Position numbers and translations under genes: made by a program. A stretch of DNA of 36,516 bases from Sulfuricurvum sp. (GTDB taxonomy: Bacteria > Campylobacterota > Campylobacteria > Campylobacterales > Sulfurimonadaceae). The notes under the pieces were generated by a model that worked only from the letters and a program-made list of their open reading frames with translations, made no database searches and was not told the DNA's origin. Location of the stretch: NCBI GenBank assembly GCA_011391735.1, contig JAABPY010000054.1, positions 1 to 36,516 on the forward strand, in the 5' to 3' direction. This document shows, in pieces, positions 1 through 8,178 of the stretch; position 1 is the first letter of the stretch; every line of letters starts with the position of its first letter.

Positions 1-28
1 TAGAGCCTTATGATTACGGTATGGTCAC

Positions 29-48
29 AAAAACTGTTAATAAACAGT
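29..48 (-). terminator. Weak candidate terminator after the deaminase gene
   Basis: On the minus strand a perfect 6-bp stem (ACTGTT / AACAGT) with a TATT loop is followed directly by a run of five T. It overlaps the stop codon of the deaminase gene and would end the peptidase-deaminase transcript. The stem is short and AT-rich, so the call is tentative. Confidence 0.35.
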
Positions 49-495
49 CCGATCATTTTTTTCTTGCCATTTCTCGAACAGTTTTTTCGTTTCTTCACCA
101 TCCAGCGGACGTAAATCAAGGGCGTGTTCAGGATTTCGGATCATCGTATAAAATTTTGCATCATCAAACCCCCCTATTGCCGCATCTTCCATGGATGCAC
201 CATAATAGACGATAGAAATACGTGCCCAAAAAATTGCCCCCATGCACATGGGGCAGGGGTAACAGGTCGTGTAGAGGGTGCAGTCGGAGAGATCAAAACG
301 TCCTAAGAGATGGGAGGCTTTGCGGAGGGCATTGATTTCGGCGTGGGCGGTAGGGTCGTTGGTTTTTAGTACCTCATTATGGGAGCGGGCTACTATTTCT
401 CCATTGCAAACGATAACGGCACCAAAAGGTCCCCCCTCGTTGTGATCCATCCCTAAAATCGCTTCGTTATAAGCGATATCCATCCATTGAGTCAT
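37..495 (-). CDS. Guanine deaminase-like nucleobase deaminase (GuaD type)
   Basis: Zinc-dependent deaminase of the cytidine/deoxycytidylate superfamily, 152 residues from the chosen start. HAEINALRKA supplies the Zn-binding His and proton-shuttle Glu, and CYPCPMCMGAIFWARI carries the PCxxC zinc cysteines. GGPFGAVIV near the N-terminus, the GGFDD segment and a C-terminal tyrosine resemble Bacillus-type GuaD more than the tRNA deaminase TadA, so guanine to xanthine is the likely reaction; the substrate is inferred. The start is placed at an ATG overlapping the stop of the upstream peptidase gene (ATGA); a GTG six codons upstream is possible but has no better Shine-Dalgarno. It is co-transcribed with the peptidase, with no obvious functional link. 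Confidence 0.85.
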   Translation of the reverse strand: MTQWMDIAYNEAILGMDHNEGGPFGAVIVCNGEIVARSHNEVLKTNDPTAHAEINALRKASHLLGRFDLSDCTLYTTCYPCPMCMGAIFWARISIVYYGASMEDAAIGGFDDAKFYTMIRNPEHALDLRPLDGEETKKLFEKWQEKNDRTVY

Positions 496-1253
496 TTTTT
501 TTGAGAGAGACACGCTGGTGCCAAAAGCTCAGGACGATACTCAAAGTGCATGGTGTCGTAGTGATACCATCGCCCCCCCCAGATAAATCCATGTTTTTCG
601 AAAATACGGACAATTGACATGGGCATCGTATTGCGGTATCCGATGTGGGCTGTCTCGGAAGGGGCTTCATCTTTCCAATATTGGGTTTTGGTAGGGGCTA
701 GATCAATAGCAATCCCGAAACTGTGCATCGAGAGGCGGTCGGTGTCTTTGATAACACGATAGCAGTAGGTGGTTGCCCCTTGCGCCCATATCCGCTCATT
801 TTTGGGAAGTTTGGCGATCTCTTGACCAATGGCGTAGAGCTTTTTATCGACACCGCCTACTTTGTTGACAGGAAGCTTGATGGAGCCTTTTAGGGTTGGC
901 CACTGTATTGTGACGAGATTTTTTTCAATCGCTTTTTGATCTTTGCCGTAGAGGGCTTGGAAAAAGGGTTGGTAGCGTAATCGCCCTGGATCGAAGAGAT
1001 AGGAGGGCGGGGTATCAATTCCCCCCGCATCATACGCTTGGCTAAGCTGCATTTCCAGATCAGTATTGTTGATCTTTTCGTCCCACGTCGTTTTTGGTAA
1101 AGTCGTTTTGTAGGGGAGCGAAGTGCCGTTTTGTAATACGATAGTGGTTTCATCCGCTGATGGGATAAGATCACCGTACCCTTGGGTGTAACATTGTGGT
1201 GTTGCGTGTAGCCAGAGGGCAAATGCCCCTAATAATAACCCTACTACTTTCAT
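492..1253 (-). CDS. M15-family peptidoglycan peptidase (VanY/D-Ala-D-Ala carboxypeptidase-like), exported
   Basis: Predicted periplasmic zinc peptidase acting on cell-wall peptides, 253 residues. The N-terminus (MKVVGLLLGAFALWLHA) is a signal peptide. SMHSFGIAIDLAP contains the HxxxxxxD zinc motif of peptidase_M15, and the C-terminal WYHYDTMHFEYRPEL supplies the last zinc His. Whether it is an L,D- or D,D-enzyme cannot be told. The ATG at 1253 was chosen because a GAGGGA ribosome-binding site lies upstream and the signal peptide begins there; a further in-frame extension would put non-signal sequence in front. The coding strand contains an eight-G run (573-580). Confidence 0.85.
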   Translation of the reverse strand: MKVVGLLLGAFALWLHATPQCYTQGYGDLIPSADETTIVLQNGTSLPYKTTLPKTTWDEKINNTDLEMQLSQAYDAGGIDTPPSYLFDPGRLRYQPFFQALYGKDQKAIEKNLVTIQWPTLKGSIKLPVNKVGGVDKKLYAIGQEIAKLPKNERIWAQGATTYCYRVIKDTDRLSMHSFGIAIDLAPTKTQYWKDEAPSETAHIGYRNTMPMSIVRIFEKHGFIWGGRWYHYDTMHFEYRPELLAPACLSQKK

Positions 1254-1280
1254 CCTAATATCCCTCTTTTTGTTTGTGAA

Positions 1281-1286
1281 AGTATA
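1281..1286 (-). promoter_or_regulatory. Candidate -10 box for the peptidase-deaminase operon
   Basis: TATACT on the minus strand lies 27 bases upstream of the peptidase ATG, in the divergent intergenic region. No good -35 hexamer is seen, which is usual for housekeeping promoters in Campylobacterota. Confidence 0.45.
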
Positions 1287-1318
1287 CCATCCCCTCATCA
1301 TTCTAATCGTTAAAACGG

Positions 1319-1324
1319 TATAAT
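1319..1324 (+). promoter_or_regulatory. Candidate -10 box for the cyclic-di-GMP gene pair
   Basis: A perfect TATAAT lies 29 bases before the chosen ATG of the first GGDEF gene and is followed by an AT-rich leader ending in AAGGGG. No convincing -35 element is visible. Confidence 0.5.
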
Positions 1325-1353
1325 AAAATAAGAATAAAATAAGGGGTATGATG

Positions 1354-2691
1354 ATGTTTTTTCCCACACTTGGGCTTATTGCGACGACGGATATTATTTC
1401 GGTTGATATTCATGAAACGGTTGAGGTGGCATTGGACACCATGCGTCGCCATAATCATCGTAGCATCGTGGTTCAAAACGGGACTCTCTTTTATATTATC
1501 ACGACCAAAGATATGATTACCCTGAAAATGGATGGGGTTGCTTTTTCTACCCCCTTATCTCAAATCCCCCTTCGCATCCTCCCTTTGATTGATAAAGAGA
1601 GCAGTGTTATTAGTGCGCTCAATCTCACCAATGAAATGGATGAACATATTTGTGTCTGCAATGAGGATGGAACCCTTTATGGATTGATTACAAATAGTGA
1701 TATTATTTCCAGTGTTGATCCACAGATTATTATGGAAAGTTTACAGATTGGGACGATTTTCGATAAAAAATATGGCTTTAAGAGTTGCCCCCCTGATGAG
1801 CAGATGCACGAGATTCTCCTTCATCTCAAAGATGCCCCTAATGATTGTGTGATTGTTTTAGAAGAGAACCTTCCCGTTGGGATTTTGACCTCGAAAGATT
1901 TGTTGGGGCTTATCTCTGAGGTGGCATGCGGTTCGCGAAAAGTATCAGAGGTGATGTCTTCTCCTATTGAGACGATGAACATCAAAGACTCTATTAGTGA
2001 TGCGCTACTGTTTATCAAAGCGCGCCACTACAAGCGTATTGTGGTCGTGGATGATACAGGGTGCGTGATGGGAATTGTTACCCAACAGGATTTGATTTCA
2101 CGTACCTATCTCAAGTGGTCTCAATTGGTGAATGAACATTTTCACCAGTTTGAAGAACTGACCCAGATTTTGCAGCAACGCAATCGCCACCTCACGACGC
2201 TAGCAACGAAAGATGCCCTAACGGGAGTCCATAACCGTCACCTTTTTACCGAACTATTCGACAAAGAGCTCTCCTCGATGGTGCGCTATAAAACTCGTTT
2301 GGCATTGATTATGATGGATTTGGACTTTTTTAAACGGGTGAATGATACGTATGGGCATAATATTGGGGATTATGTCCTTAAAACCGCTGCTCATATTGTG
2401 AAAACCGCTGTTCGTGAGTGCGATTTGTTGGCACGATGGGGGGGTGAAGAGTTCGTTTTGCTCCTCCCCAATTCAGGGTGCCAAGAGGCGTATATGGCAG
2501 CGGAGAAAATTCGCAAAGCCCTTGAAGCGTTTTGTTTTGATGAGGTAGGGCAAGTAACGTGCAGTTTGGGAATTACCGAAGTAGTTGCGGGGGATACCCT
2601 CGAAAGCGCTATTGATCGAGCCGATGCGGCATTGTATCGTGCCAAAGGTTCTGGACGAAACCAAACGATTACCTGTGAGACACGATTATGA
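1354..2691 (+). CDS. Diguanylate cyclase with four N-terminal CBS motifs
   Basis: Predicted cytoplasmic diguanylate cyclase (2 GTP to cyclic di-GMP). Residues 1-250 form two CBS pairs, recognisable from repeated patterns such as GTLYGLITNSDII, LPVGILTSKDLLG and CVMGIVTQQDLI. A helical linker leads to a GGDEF domain (about 283-443) with an intact GGEEF active site. RECD sits five residues before it and is the RxxD inhibitory site for product feedback. CBS pairs usually bind adenine nucleotides or SAM, so control by energy or metabolite state is plausible (inference). Three ATGs stand in a row; 1354 gives 7-base spacing from AAGGGG, while 1348 would be too close. The stop overlaps the next gene by ATGA. 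Confidence 0.9.
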   Translation: MFFPTLGLIATTDIISVDIHETVEVALDTMRRHNHRSIVVQNGTLFYIITTKDMITLKMDGVAFSTPLSQIPLRILPLIDKESSVISALNLTNEMDEHICVCNEDGTLYGLITNSDIISSVDPQIIMESLQIGTIFDKKYGFKSCPPDEQMHEILLHLKDAPNDCVIVLEENLPVGILTSKDLLGLISEVACGSRKVSEVMSSPIETMNIKDSISDALLFIKARHYKRIVVVDDTGCVMGIVTQQDLISRTYLKWSQLVNEHFHQFEELTQILQQRNRHLTTLATKDALTGVHNRHLFTELFDKELSSMVRYKTRLALIMMDLDFFKRVNDTYGHNIGDYVLKTAAHIVKTAVRECDLLARWGGEEFVLLLPNSGCQEAYMAAEKIRKALEAFCFDEVGQVTCSLGITEVVAGDTLESAIDRADAALYRAKGSGRNQTITCETRL

Positions 2692-5594
2692 AGAGTGTAA
2701 CCCTTAAATCGATCCTCTCTGCGACCACGGTTTCATTAACCTTGGATAAATCGGTTGCGGATGCGTTGGCGTTAATGGAGAAGAAGGGGATTAGCTCCAT
2801 TGTGATTGTCCGTGATGATTGCCCTGTTGGGATTTTTACGGAACATGATGCCTTGCGTGTTGTTGCGGAAAAGATGGATACCGTTATGGGATTATCGGAG
2901 ATGATGACCCATGAACCGCTATGTGTTGAGGAGACGATGCCCCTACATGATGCGTATGCTTTGATGGATGATAAAGAGTATCGTCATTTGGTTGTTATCG
3001 ATGAATCGGGGCGTTTTAAGGGCGTTGTGACGGAGGGGGATTTTCTTCGCCATCTTGGGTTGGAATATTTGACAAAATCGAAAATAGTTGCCGATACGAT
3101 GACCAATGCTCCATTGATTGTGGAGTTGAAAATGGCTCTTACTCAAGCGGCAACATTGATGAAGAACCACCAATGTGATTATGCCCTTGTCCTTGATGGG
3201 GCTTGTCCTATTGGGATGGTGACGGAGAGGGATATTGTCCATCGATGTGCGCAGGGGGGGGATAATCTAGGGGATGAGATCGTAGAAGATCTATGTCACA
3301 GAGACATTCACTTTATTCAAAAAGGGGCAGAACTTCATTACGCTATCTCGATGATGGAGCAGCACGGTGTTCATCAATTGGTCGTGGTGGAGGGTGAGGA
3401 TACGTTTTCAGGAGTCATCTCCCGTCATGATATTCTTCATGCAATTCACGGTGCTTATTTTGAACATTTAATTCGGGTTATCGATCACAAGAGTCTGGAA
3501 ATAGCGAAGATTAAAAAGGATAAAAAAGAGCTGCTAAAATTGGAAAAAGAGCTTCGAGAAGGTCAAAATAAATGGGAAAAGCAAACGAACTTCTTACGAG
3601 CACTTTTGGACAATATCCCCGATCTTGTTTTTTCCAAAGATACAAACGGTGCATATATGGCGTGTAATGCGATATTTGAACGTTTCTTTGGGGCAAAAGA
3701 GTCTGAAATTGTTGGAAAAACGGATTTTGATTTTGTCGATGCACCCTTGGCACAATTTTTTCGTGATAATGATGAAGAGACCCTCCGCTTAGGGAAACCT
3801 CGTATTAATGAGGAGCTTTTGGTCTTTGCGGATGGGAGTTATGAGGGGACATTTGAGGTGGCAAAAACCCCTATGTATGACAGTATGGGCAATGTCTACG
3901 GATTGTTGGGGATTTCTCGTGATATTAGTGAACGTAAACGTAAAGATGAAGAGATTGCCAAGTTACAGGCATTGGCGCAAATTGGAACGTGGGAATGGAA
4001 TATCCAAAACGACAGGTTTAGCGGAAGCCATGAAGCATATCGTATTTTTGATTTGGAAGAAGGTACGCCACTTGGATTGAACGATTTGTTGAATCGTTTT
4101 GTTCCCGAAGATCGAGAGAGGGTTCGAAATCGTTTGACCAATTATGCGTTGATTGAATCTCAAATGGGATCCCTTTACCGTATTCAAACGACGACAGAAA
4201 TACGATGGATTAAAACGCATACCGAATTTTATTTTGACGAAGCGCATCGTCCGATCAAAGCGATTGGAATTCTCGAAGATGTGACCCAACGGGTACGATA
4301 CGAAGAGCAGTTGGAGCTGTTAGCCAATTATGATCCGTTAACAGGGTTGGCAAATCGTATCCTTTTTGCGTCCCATTTACACAGTGCTATCGAGAAGGCG
4401 AAACGGCATAACACCCAAATTTCACTTCTAATGTTTGACCTAGATCGGTTCAAAGACATCAACGACAGTTTTGGACACAGTGCAGGGGATGAGTTGCTTC
4501 AACAAGTGGCGCAACGGTTGGAGTCGAGATTACGTGAGGGGGATATTATTAGCCGTTTGGGGGGAGATGAGTTTGCGGTTCTTTTGGACTATCTTCCTCG
4601 CCCCGAAGATGCAGGTCGTATTGCCAAAGAGATGATCGAGGCATTGAGTACCCCGTATAAACTCATCGGTGGTGCAGTCGTGCATGTGGGGATGAGTGTC
4701 GGAATTGTCCTCTTTCCCGATCACGGAGAAAATGAGTCCGAGTTACTTCAGCATGCGGATGCAGCATTGTACAAAGCCAAAGGGGAAGGGAGAGGAATCT
4801 ATCGCTATTACAGTGATGAGCTAACCGATTTGGCACGCCGTCGAATCGAGTGTGAAACCCAATTGCGTCGAGCGATTGCACACCATGAATTTGAAGTCTA
4901 TTATCAGCCACAAGTACATATTGCGACGGGACGGATTGTGGGGGCAGAAGCGTTGATCCGTTGGAACGATCCCCTGCGGGGATTGGTCTCACCTGTAGAG
5001 TTTATCCCTCTTGCCGAAGAGACAGGTCTCATCGGAGCAATCGGTGAATGGGTGCTCAATGAGACGTGCCGACAGGGGAAAGTTTGGCTGGATCAAGGAC
5101 ATCGACTGACATTAGCGGTCAATCTCTCCGCCCATCAAGTACGCCACCAAAATATTCCCAAAATGGTCGAAGCTGCCCTTAAGAAAACAGGGTATTCTGC
5201 GGAGAAGCTTGAACTAGAGATTACCGAAAGTGCCTTGATGCAACGCGAAGAGGAGACGGTGGCGATGCTTCATATTTTACGTGCAATGGGGATACGACTG
5301 GCGATTGATGATTTTGGTACGGGATACTCCTCCCTCTCGTATTTGAAGCGGTTCCCCATAGATGTCCTCAAAATTGATAAAAGTTTTGTGGACGATCTCC
5401 CCTTTGAAGCGGATGATATGGCAATCGTTACGGCAATTATTGCCATGGGGCAGGCATTAGGGTTTCAGATACTCGCAGAGGGGACTGAACGTATTGAACA
5501 AATTGATTTTTTGAGAGAGAAAGGGTGCACAATGTACCAAGGGTATTTCAAAAGCCGCCCCGTCCCCGCAGCGGAGTTTGAAAAGTTGCTATAA
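2688..5594 (+). CDS. Four-CBS / PAS-PAS / GGDEF-EAL cyclic-di-GMP protein
   Basis: A 968-residue cytoplasmic protein. Two CBS pairs (about 1-255) are followed by a charged coiled-coil linker (265-300), PAS domains at about 300-415 and 425-535, a GGDEF domain (545-705) and an EAL domain (725-968). GGDEF is intact at 625-629 with an RxxD I-site at 616-619. The EAL domain keeps EALIRW (754), EITES, DDFGTGYSS and the late catalytic-loop Glu in LAEGTE, so both cyclase and phosphodiesterase activities are possible. It is translationally coupled to the preceding CBS-GGDEF gene, whose N-terminal architecture it shares, suggesting duplication. An eight-G run at codons 189-191 could be a slippage site. 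Confidence 0.9.
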   Translation: MKSVTLKSILSATTVSLTLDKSVADALALMEKKGISSIVIVRDDCPVGIFTEHDALRVVAEKMDTVMGLSEMMTHEPLCVEETMPLHDAYALMDDKEYRHLVVIDESGRFKGVVTEGDFLRHLGLEYLTKSKIVADTMTNAPLIVELKMALTQAATLMKNHQCDYALVLDGACPIGMVTERDIVHRCAQGGDNLGDEIVEDLCHRDIHFIQKGAELHYAISMMEQHGVHQLVVVEGEDTFSGVISRHDILHAIHGAYFEHLIRVIDHKSLEIAKIKKDKKELLKLEKELREGQNKWEKQTNFLRALLDNIPDLVFSKDTNGAYMACNAIFERFFGAKESEIVGKTDFDFVDAPLAQFFRDNDEETLRLGKPRINEELLVFADGSYEGTFEVAKTPMYDSMGNVYGLLGISRDISERKRKDEEIAKLQALAQIGTWEWNIQNDRFSGSHEAYRIFDLEEGTPLGLNDLLNRFVPEDRERVRNRLTNYALIESQMGSLYRIQTTTEIRWIKTHTEFYFDEAHRPIKAIGILEDVTQRVRYEEQLELLANYDPLTGLANRILFASHLHSAIEKAKRHNTQISLLMFDLDRFKDINDSFGHSAGDELLQQVAQRLESRLREGDIISRLGGDEFAVLLDYLPRPEDAGRIAKEMIEALSTPYKLIGGAVVHVGMSVGIVLFPDHGENESELLQHADAALYKAKGEGRGIYRYYSDELTDLARRRIECETQLRRAIAHHEFEVYYQPQVHIATGRIVGAEALIRWNDPLRGLVSPVEFIPLAEETGLIGAIGEWVLNETCRQGKVWLDQGHRLTLAVNLSAHQVRHQNIPKMVEAALKKTGYSAEKLELEITESALMQREEETVAMLHILRAMGIRLAIDDFGTGYSSLSYLKRFPIDVLKIDKSFVDDLPFEADDMAIVTAIIAMGQALGFQILAEGTERIEQIDFLREKGCTMYQGYFKSRPVPAAEFEKLL
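3254..3261 (+). repeat. Eight-G homopolymer inside the GGDEF-EAL gene
   Basis: A run of eight G encodes the end of Gln189, Gly190 and Gly191 in the fourth CBS region. Poly-G tracts of this length or longer act as phase-variation switches in Campylobacter and Helicobacter. This genome also uses GGG often for glycine, so the tract may be incidental. Confidence 0.6.
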
Positions 5595-5607
5595 GATATG
5601 GTTGACA

Positions 5608-6723
5608 TTATTTATGACCAATCGTCTTCAACATGGTGCTAATGTCATCATGCTCATCAAGATTGAGTGCGAAGCTTGAATCCATCATCTTATCCAAATG
5701 GTTCATCTCGGTGAGGGTGATCCCTAGCGGATCTTTCTTCGCCACTTTAGCTATCCCATCGGCAAGGGTAACATTATCAAGTCTTTTACCCGTATGACGG
5801 AGAAAATAGGTGAGAAAATATCCCCCGGAGTGATCTTTCTCGATGGCAACGATTACCCGCTTGGCTTGCGAATTCTCAAAGGAAAGGGAAGGGATGAGAG
5901 TATAAAAATCCTCTATACTCAAATAGCCAATATAGATTTTGGTATAAATATCATGATATCGTTGGGTTGCAGGTTTACGGAAAAAATCCCAATCAAGAGG
6001 GGCTCCATTGCGCAATGAGCGAACCATCCATGACAATGTCGCATAATATTTAAAGGAGGAGGTTCGAATCTCTTGGGCGTGGGCGATTTTATCGCTCTCC
6101 ACACTAATCATCGCAGCACGCGGTGAGTTGGTACTCATACGTTCTAATAGATGAGCAGCACTGTAAGGCTTGGTAAACCAAACACTTGCATACGCAGGTA
6201 GCTCTGTTGTCCCCGTTGCCCCCTCGTTGAGAACCAAAATGGAGCGAACGTTATAGCGAGGAAACAATACCTCCAACAATGCCCGTTTTTTACGGAGCCG
6301 TTTTTTGAGATTGCTCACCGATTTTACCAACGTCATCTCGATGAAATAGAGCTCCTTATCGGTAAACAACAGTCCGTCAAACTCCCCGATCTCTTTGTGG
6401 CGGGCACGGTAAATAATCTGCCCCTTCCAGCTCACCGATAATGCATCGCTTTGGGCATGAGTGCGCCCTTTGTGGGGACCTTTGATAATAAACTGTTTGA
6501 TTTTTGGTTCATTGGCTGCAAATCGGAGAAGTTTTTCGTAGATGTAGTTTTCATACACCTCCCCCTCAAATGAGCGAAAAGCACTGACATAACTTTCGTC
6601 TTCCATAGTAAGCCCTTTGGCTTGCAAGGATAAGAGGTGGTCAATATTATAATCGTAGTAGAGGAGATTATCCCCGAGATCTTCGTCGCCATGGGGGATT
6701 ACGGTAGCATTAATGGTTAACAA
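5608..6723 (-). CDS. Unassigned 371-residue protein with a nuclease-like core
   Basis: I do not recognise a family with certainty. No signal peptide or membrane segment is visible. The middle contains EIGEFDGLLFTDKELYFIEMT followed by a very basic helix (KSVSNLKKRLRKKR). A conserved Glu/Asp, then a beta strand ending in Glu, resembles the PD-(D/E)xK nuclease arrangement, but the expected ExK reads EMT, so activity is doubtful. Translation is placed at a TTG with AAGG six bases upstream; no ATG occurs near this end. It converges on the GGDEF-EAL gene with only 13 bases between stops. A hairpin and a possible -10 (TAAAAT, 6771-6776) lie just upstream. Confidence 0.6.
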   Translation of the reverse strand: MLTINATVIPHGDEDLGDNLLYYDYNIDHLLSLQAKGLTMEDESYVSAFRSFEGEVYENYIYEKLLRFAANEPKIKQFIIKGPHKGRTHAQSDALSVSWKGQIIYRARHKEIGEFDGLLFTDKELYFIEMTLVKSVSNLKKRLRKKRALLEVLFPRYNVRSILVLNEGATGTTELPAYASVWFTKPYSAAHLLERMSTNSPRAAMISVESDKIAHAQEIRTSSFKYYATLSWMVRSLRNGAPLDWDFFRKPATQRYHDIYTKIYIGYLSIEDFYTLIPSLSFENSQAKRVIVAIEKDHSGGYFLTYFLRHTGKRLDNVTLADGIAKVAKKDPLGITLTEMNHLDKMMDSSFALNLDEHDDISTMLKTIGHK

Positions 6724-6737
6724 TGGGAGCCTTTTTA

Positions 6738-6770
6738 ACGGTGTTTAGGCACACTTTAAATGCCCACCGT
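6738..6770. other. Inverted repeat between regulator and unassigned gene
   Basis: ACGGTG (6738) pairs with CACCGT (6765-6770), and inside it GGCA (6748) pairs with TGCC (6761), leaving a nine-base loop and one four-base bulge. No T-run follows on the minus strand, so it is not a standard terminator. It could be an operator or a weak terminator of the kinase-regulator operon. Confidence 0.35.
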
Positions 6771-6798
6771 ATTTTAGCGAAAATAGTAAAGTTAAAAA

Positions 6799-8178
6799 TT
6801 AAAAAAACTCCATCTCATTATCCTCGCCCAAATCGACTTCCGTCTCCGTGACAATCGACTCTATTTGCATACAGGAACTAAAAAAGGAGGCGTCAAGATA
6901 ATGAATGTCTTGCGCATCTTGAATCTCAAAAATATGGTGTATCCATGAGGAGAGATCTTCTCGAAGTGCTTCTAAATAGATCAATACTTGCGCACGCTTA
7001 ATCTCATCACGGGATAGAAGCTTGGCATGAGCTTTTAAGAAAGTAGAGAGGGAAACTATCGCATACGAGAGCCCCGAAAATTCGTACAAAGCACTAATAG
7101 CACTGGTATATACACCAAGCACCTCATTGGAAAAAGAGTAAAAATCTTCTTCACTTCCCTCTAGTGAAAGGGTATCCAACCACGACATCCACTCTCTTTC
7201 TGCTTCACGAAGATCATGTATCTCTCCATACGCATCGGCATCTAGCGTTTTTACATACGCCACTGCCGTCACTTTTTGGATAAAGCTCTCTCGTAATACG
7301 TGCCTCTCCGTGTCGCCAAGGCTACGACTCTCTTTTGGCGTCTCCTCTGGGATGGGAAGAGAGGGCTCTTTTTTACATTGAAGGAAAGGAATATCATTTT
7401 CTTCTAATGCGAATAAAGGGATACGAAATGCTACCATCTTTCCACTAATCAAACATGTACTACCTAATCCCCGAATTAAATGATCAATATTATCATTATG
7501 TTCCACTATTTTTTGTAAGGGGACATTAATAAATATCTCATCAAAGCTCTCTTCAATCGTAATGGTTAGTGCTTCACCAAGCTTGATCTCGCGATGAAGT
7601 AATGCATACAATAACTCAATAATACGATCAATATTACTACATACTTTCATCCGAGTACACTCGAATTTCGTCAAAAGCCACATCCCAAAATCCATGATGG
7701 TATCAATACTAGAAATCTCAAAAATCGTTTTAAAGCTCCGAATGTCTTTTTGAAAAGGATTTATGGCAACCATACCCGCACTGAATGTTCTCTCATGGGC
7801 TCCATTGAAAAGAGCCCCTGCATAACTTTGTAACTTTAATCGAATGAGTTCTTTATCAATGGGCTTTCGAATGTACGCTGCCACTCCGATAGCTGCCATA
7901 TTTTCTTCCATTTTTGGATCAATAACTGCCGTCACTACCATAATAATGGTCTTGGGATACCGTTCTTTGATAATCTTCGAGGCTTGAAATCCATCCAGTC
8001 GTGGCATCATCACGTCCATAAGGATAATGTGAGGGCGCAATACTTCACACTTATCCACAGCATCGTGACCATCAACGGCCTCACTAATCTCAAATTCTTC
8101 AAGTTTTCGACAAATCGCGCGTAACACCAGCCGATTATCTTCCACATCATCCACAATTAATAGCCTTATTTTTTCCAT
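6799..8178 (-). CDS. Response regulator with large non-DNA-binding output region
   Basis: Partner of the adjacent histidine kinase. Residues 1-120 are a receiver domain with the acidic pair D10/D11, phospho-acceptor D55 (LMDVMMPRLDGF), T83 and K105. The remaining 340 residues carry no helix-turn-helix, GGDEF, HD or enzyme motif that I recognise. Residues 150-250 loosely resemble a degenerate histidine-kinase ATPase fold, and the end is a long helical, acidic segment closing with EDNEMEFF. Output is therefore probably by protein-protein interaction. Its ATG follows GAGG at good distance and overlaps the end of the kinase gene by 13 bases. Confidence 0.8.
   Translation of the reverse strand: MEKIRLLIVDDVEDNRLVLRAICRKLEEFEISEAVDGHDAVDKCEVLRPHIILMDVMMPRLDGFQASKIIKERYPKTIIMVVTAVIDPKMEENMAAIGVAAYIRKPIDKELIRLKLQSYAGALFNGAHERTFSAGMVAINPFQKDIRSFKTIFEISSIDTIMDFGMWLLTKFECTRMKVCSNIDRIIELLYALLHREIKLGEALTITIEESFDEIFINVPLQKIVEHNDNIDHLIRGLGSTCLISGKMVAFRIPLFALEENDIPFLQCKKEPSLPIPEETPKESRSLGDTERHVLRESFIQKVTAVAYVKTLDADAYGEIHDLREAEREWMSWLDTLSLEGSEEDFYSFSNEVLGVYTSAISALYEFSGLSYAIVSLSTFLKAHAKLLSRDEIKRAQVLIYLEALREDLSSWIHHIFEIQDAQDIHYLDASFFSSCMQIESIVTETEVDLGEDNEMEFF

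Noticed and set aside
4663-4992. 109-residue minus-strand open frame inside the GGDEF-EAL gene
   Set aside because: Lies opposite the conserved GGDEF/EAL junction; coding evidence is on the plus strand.
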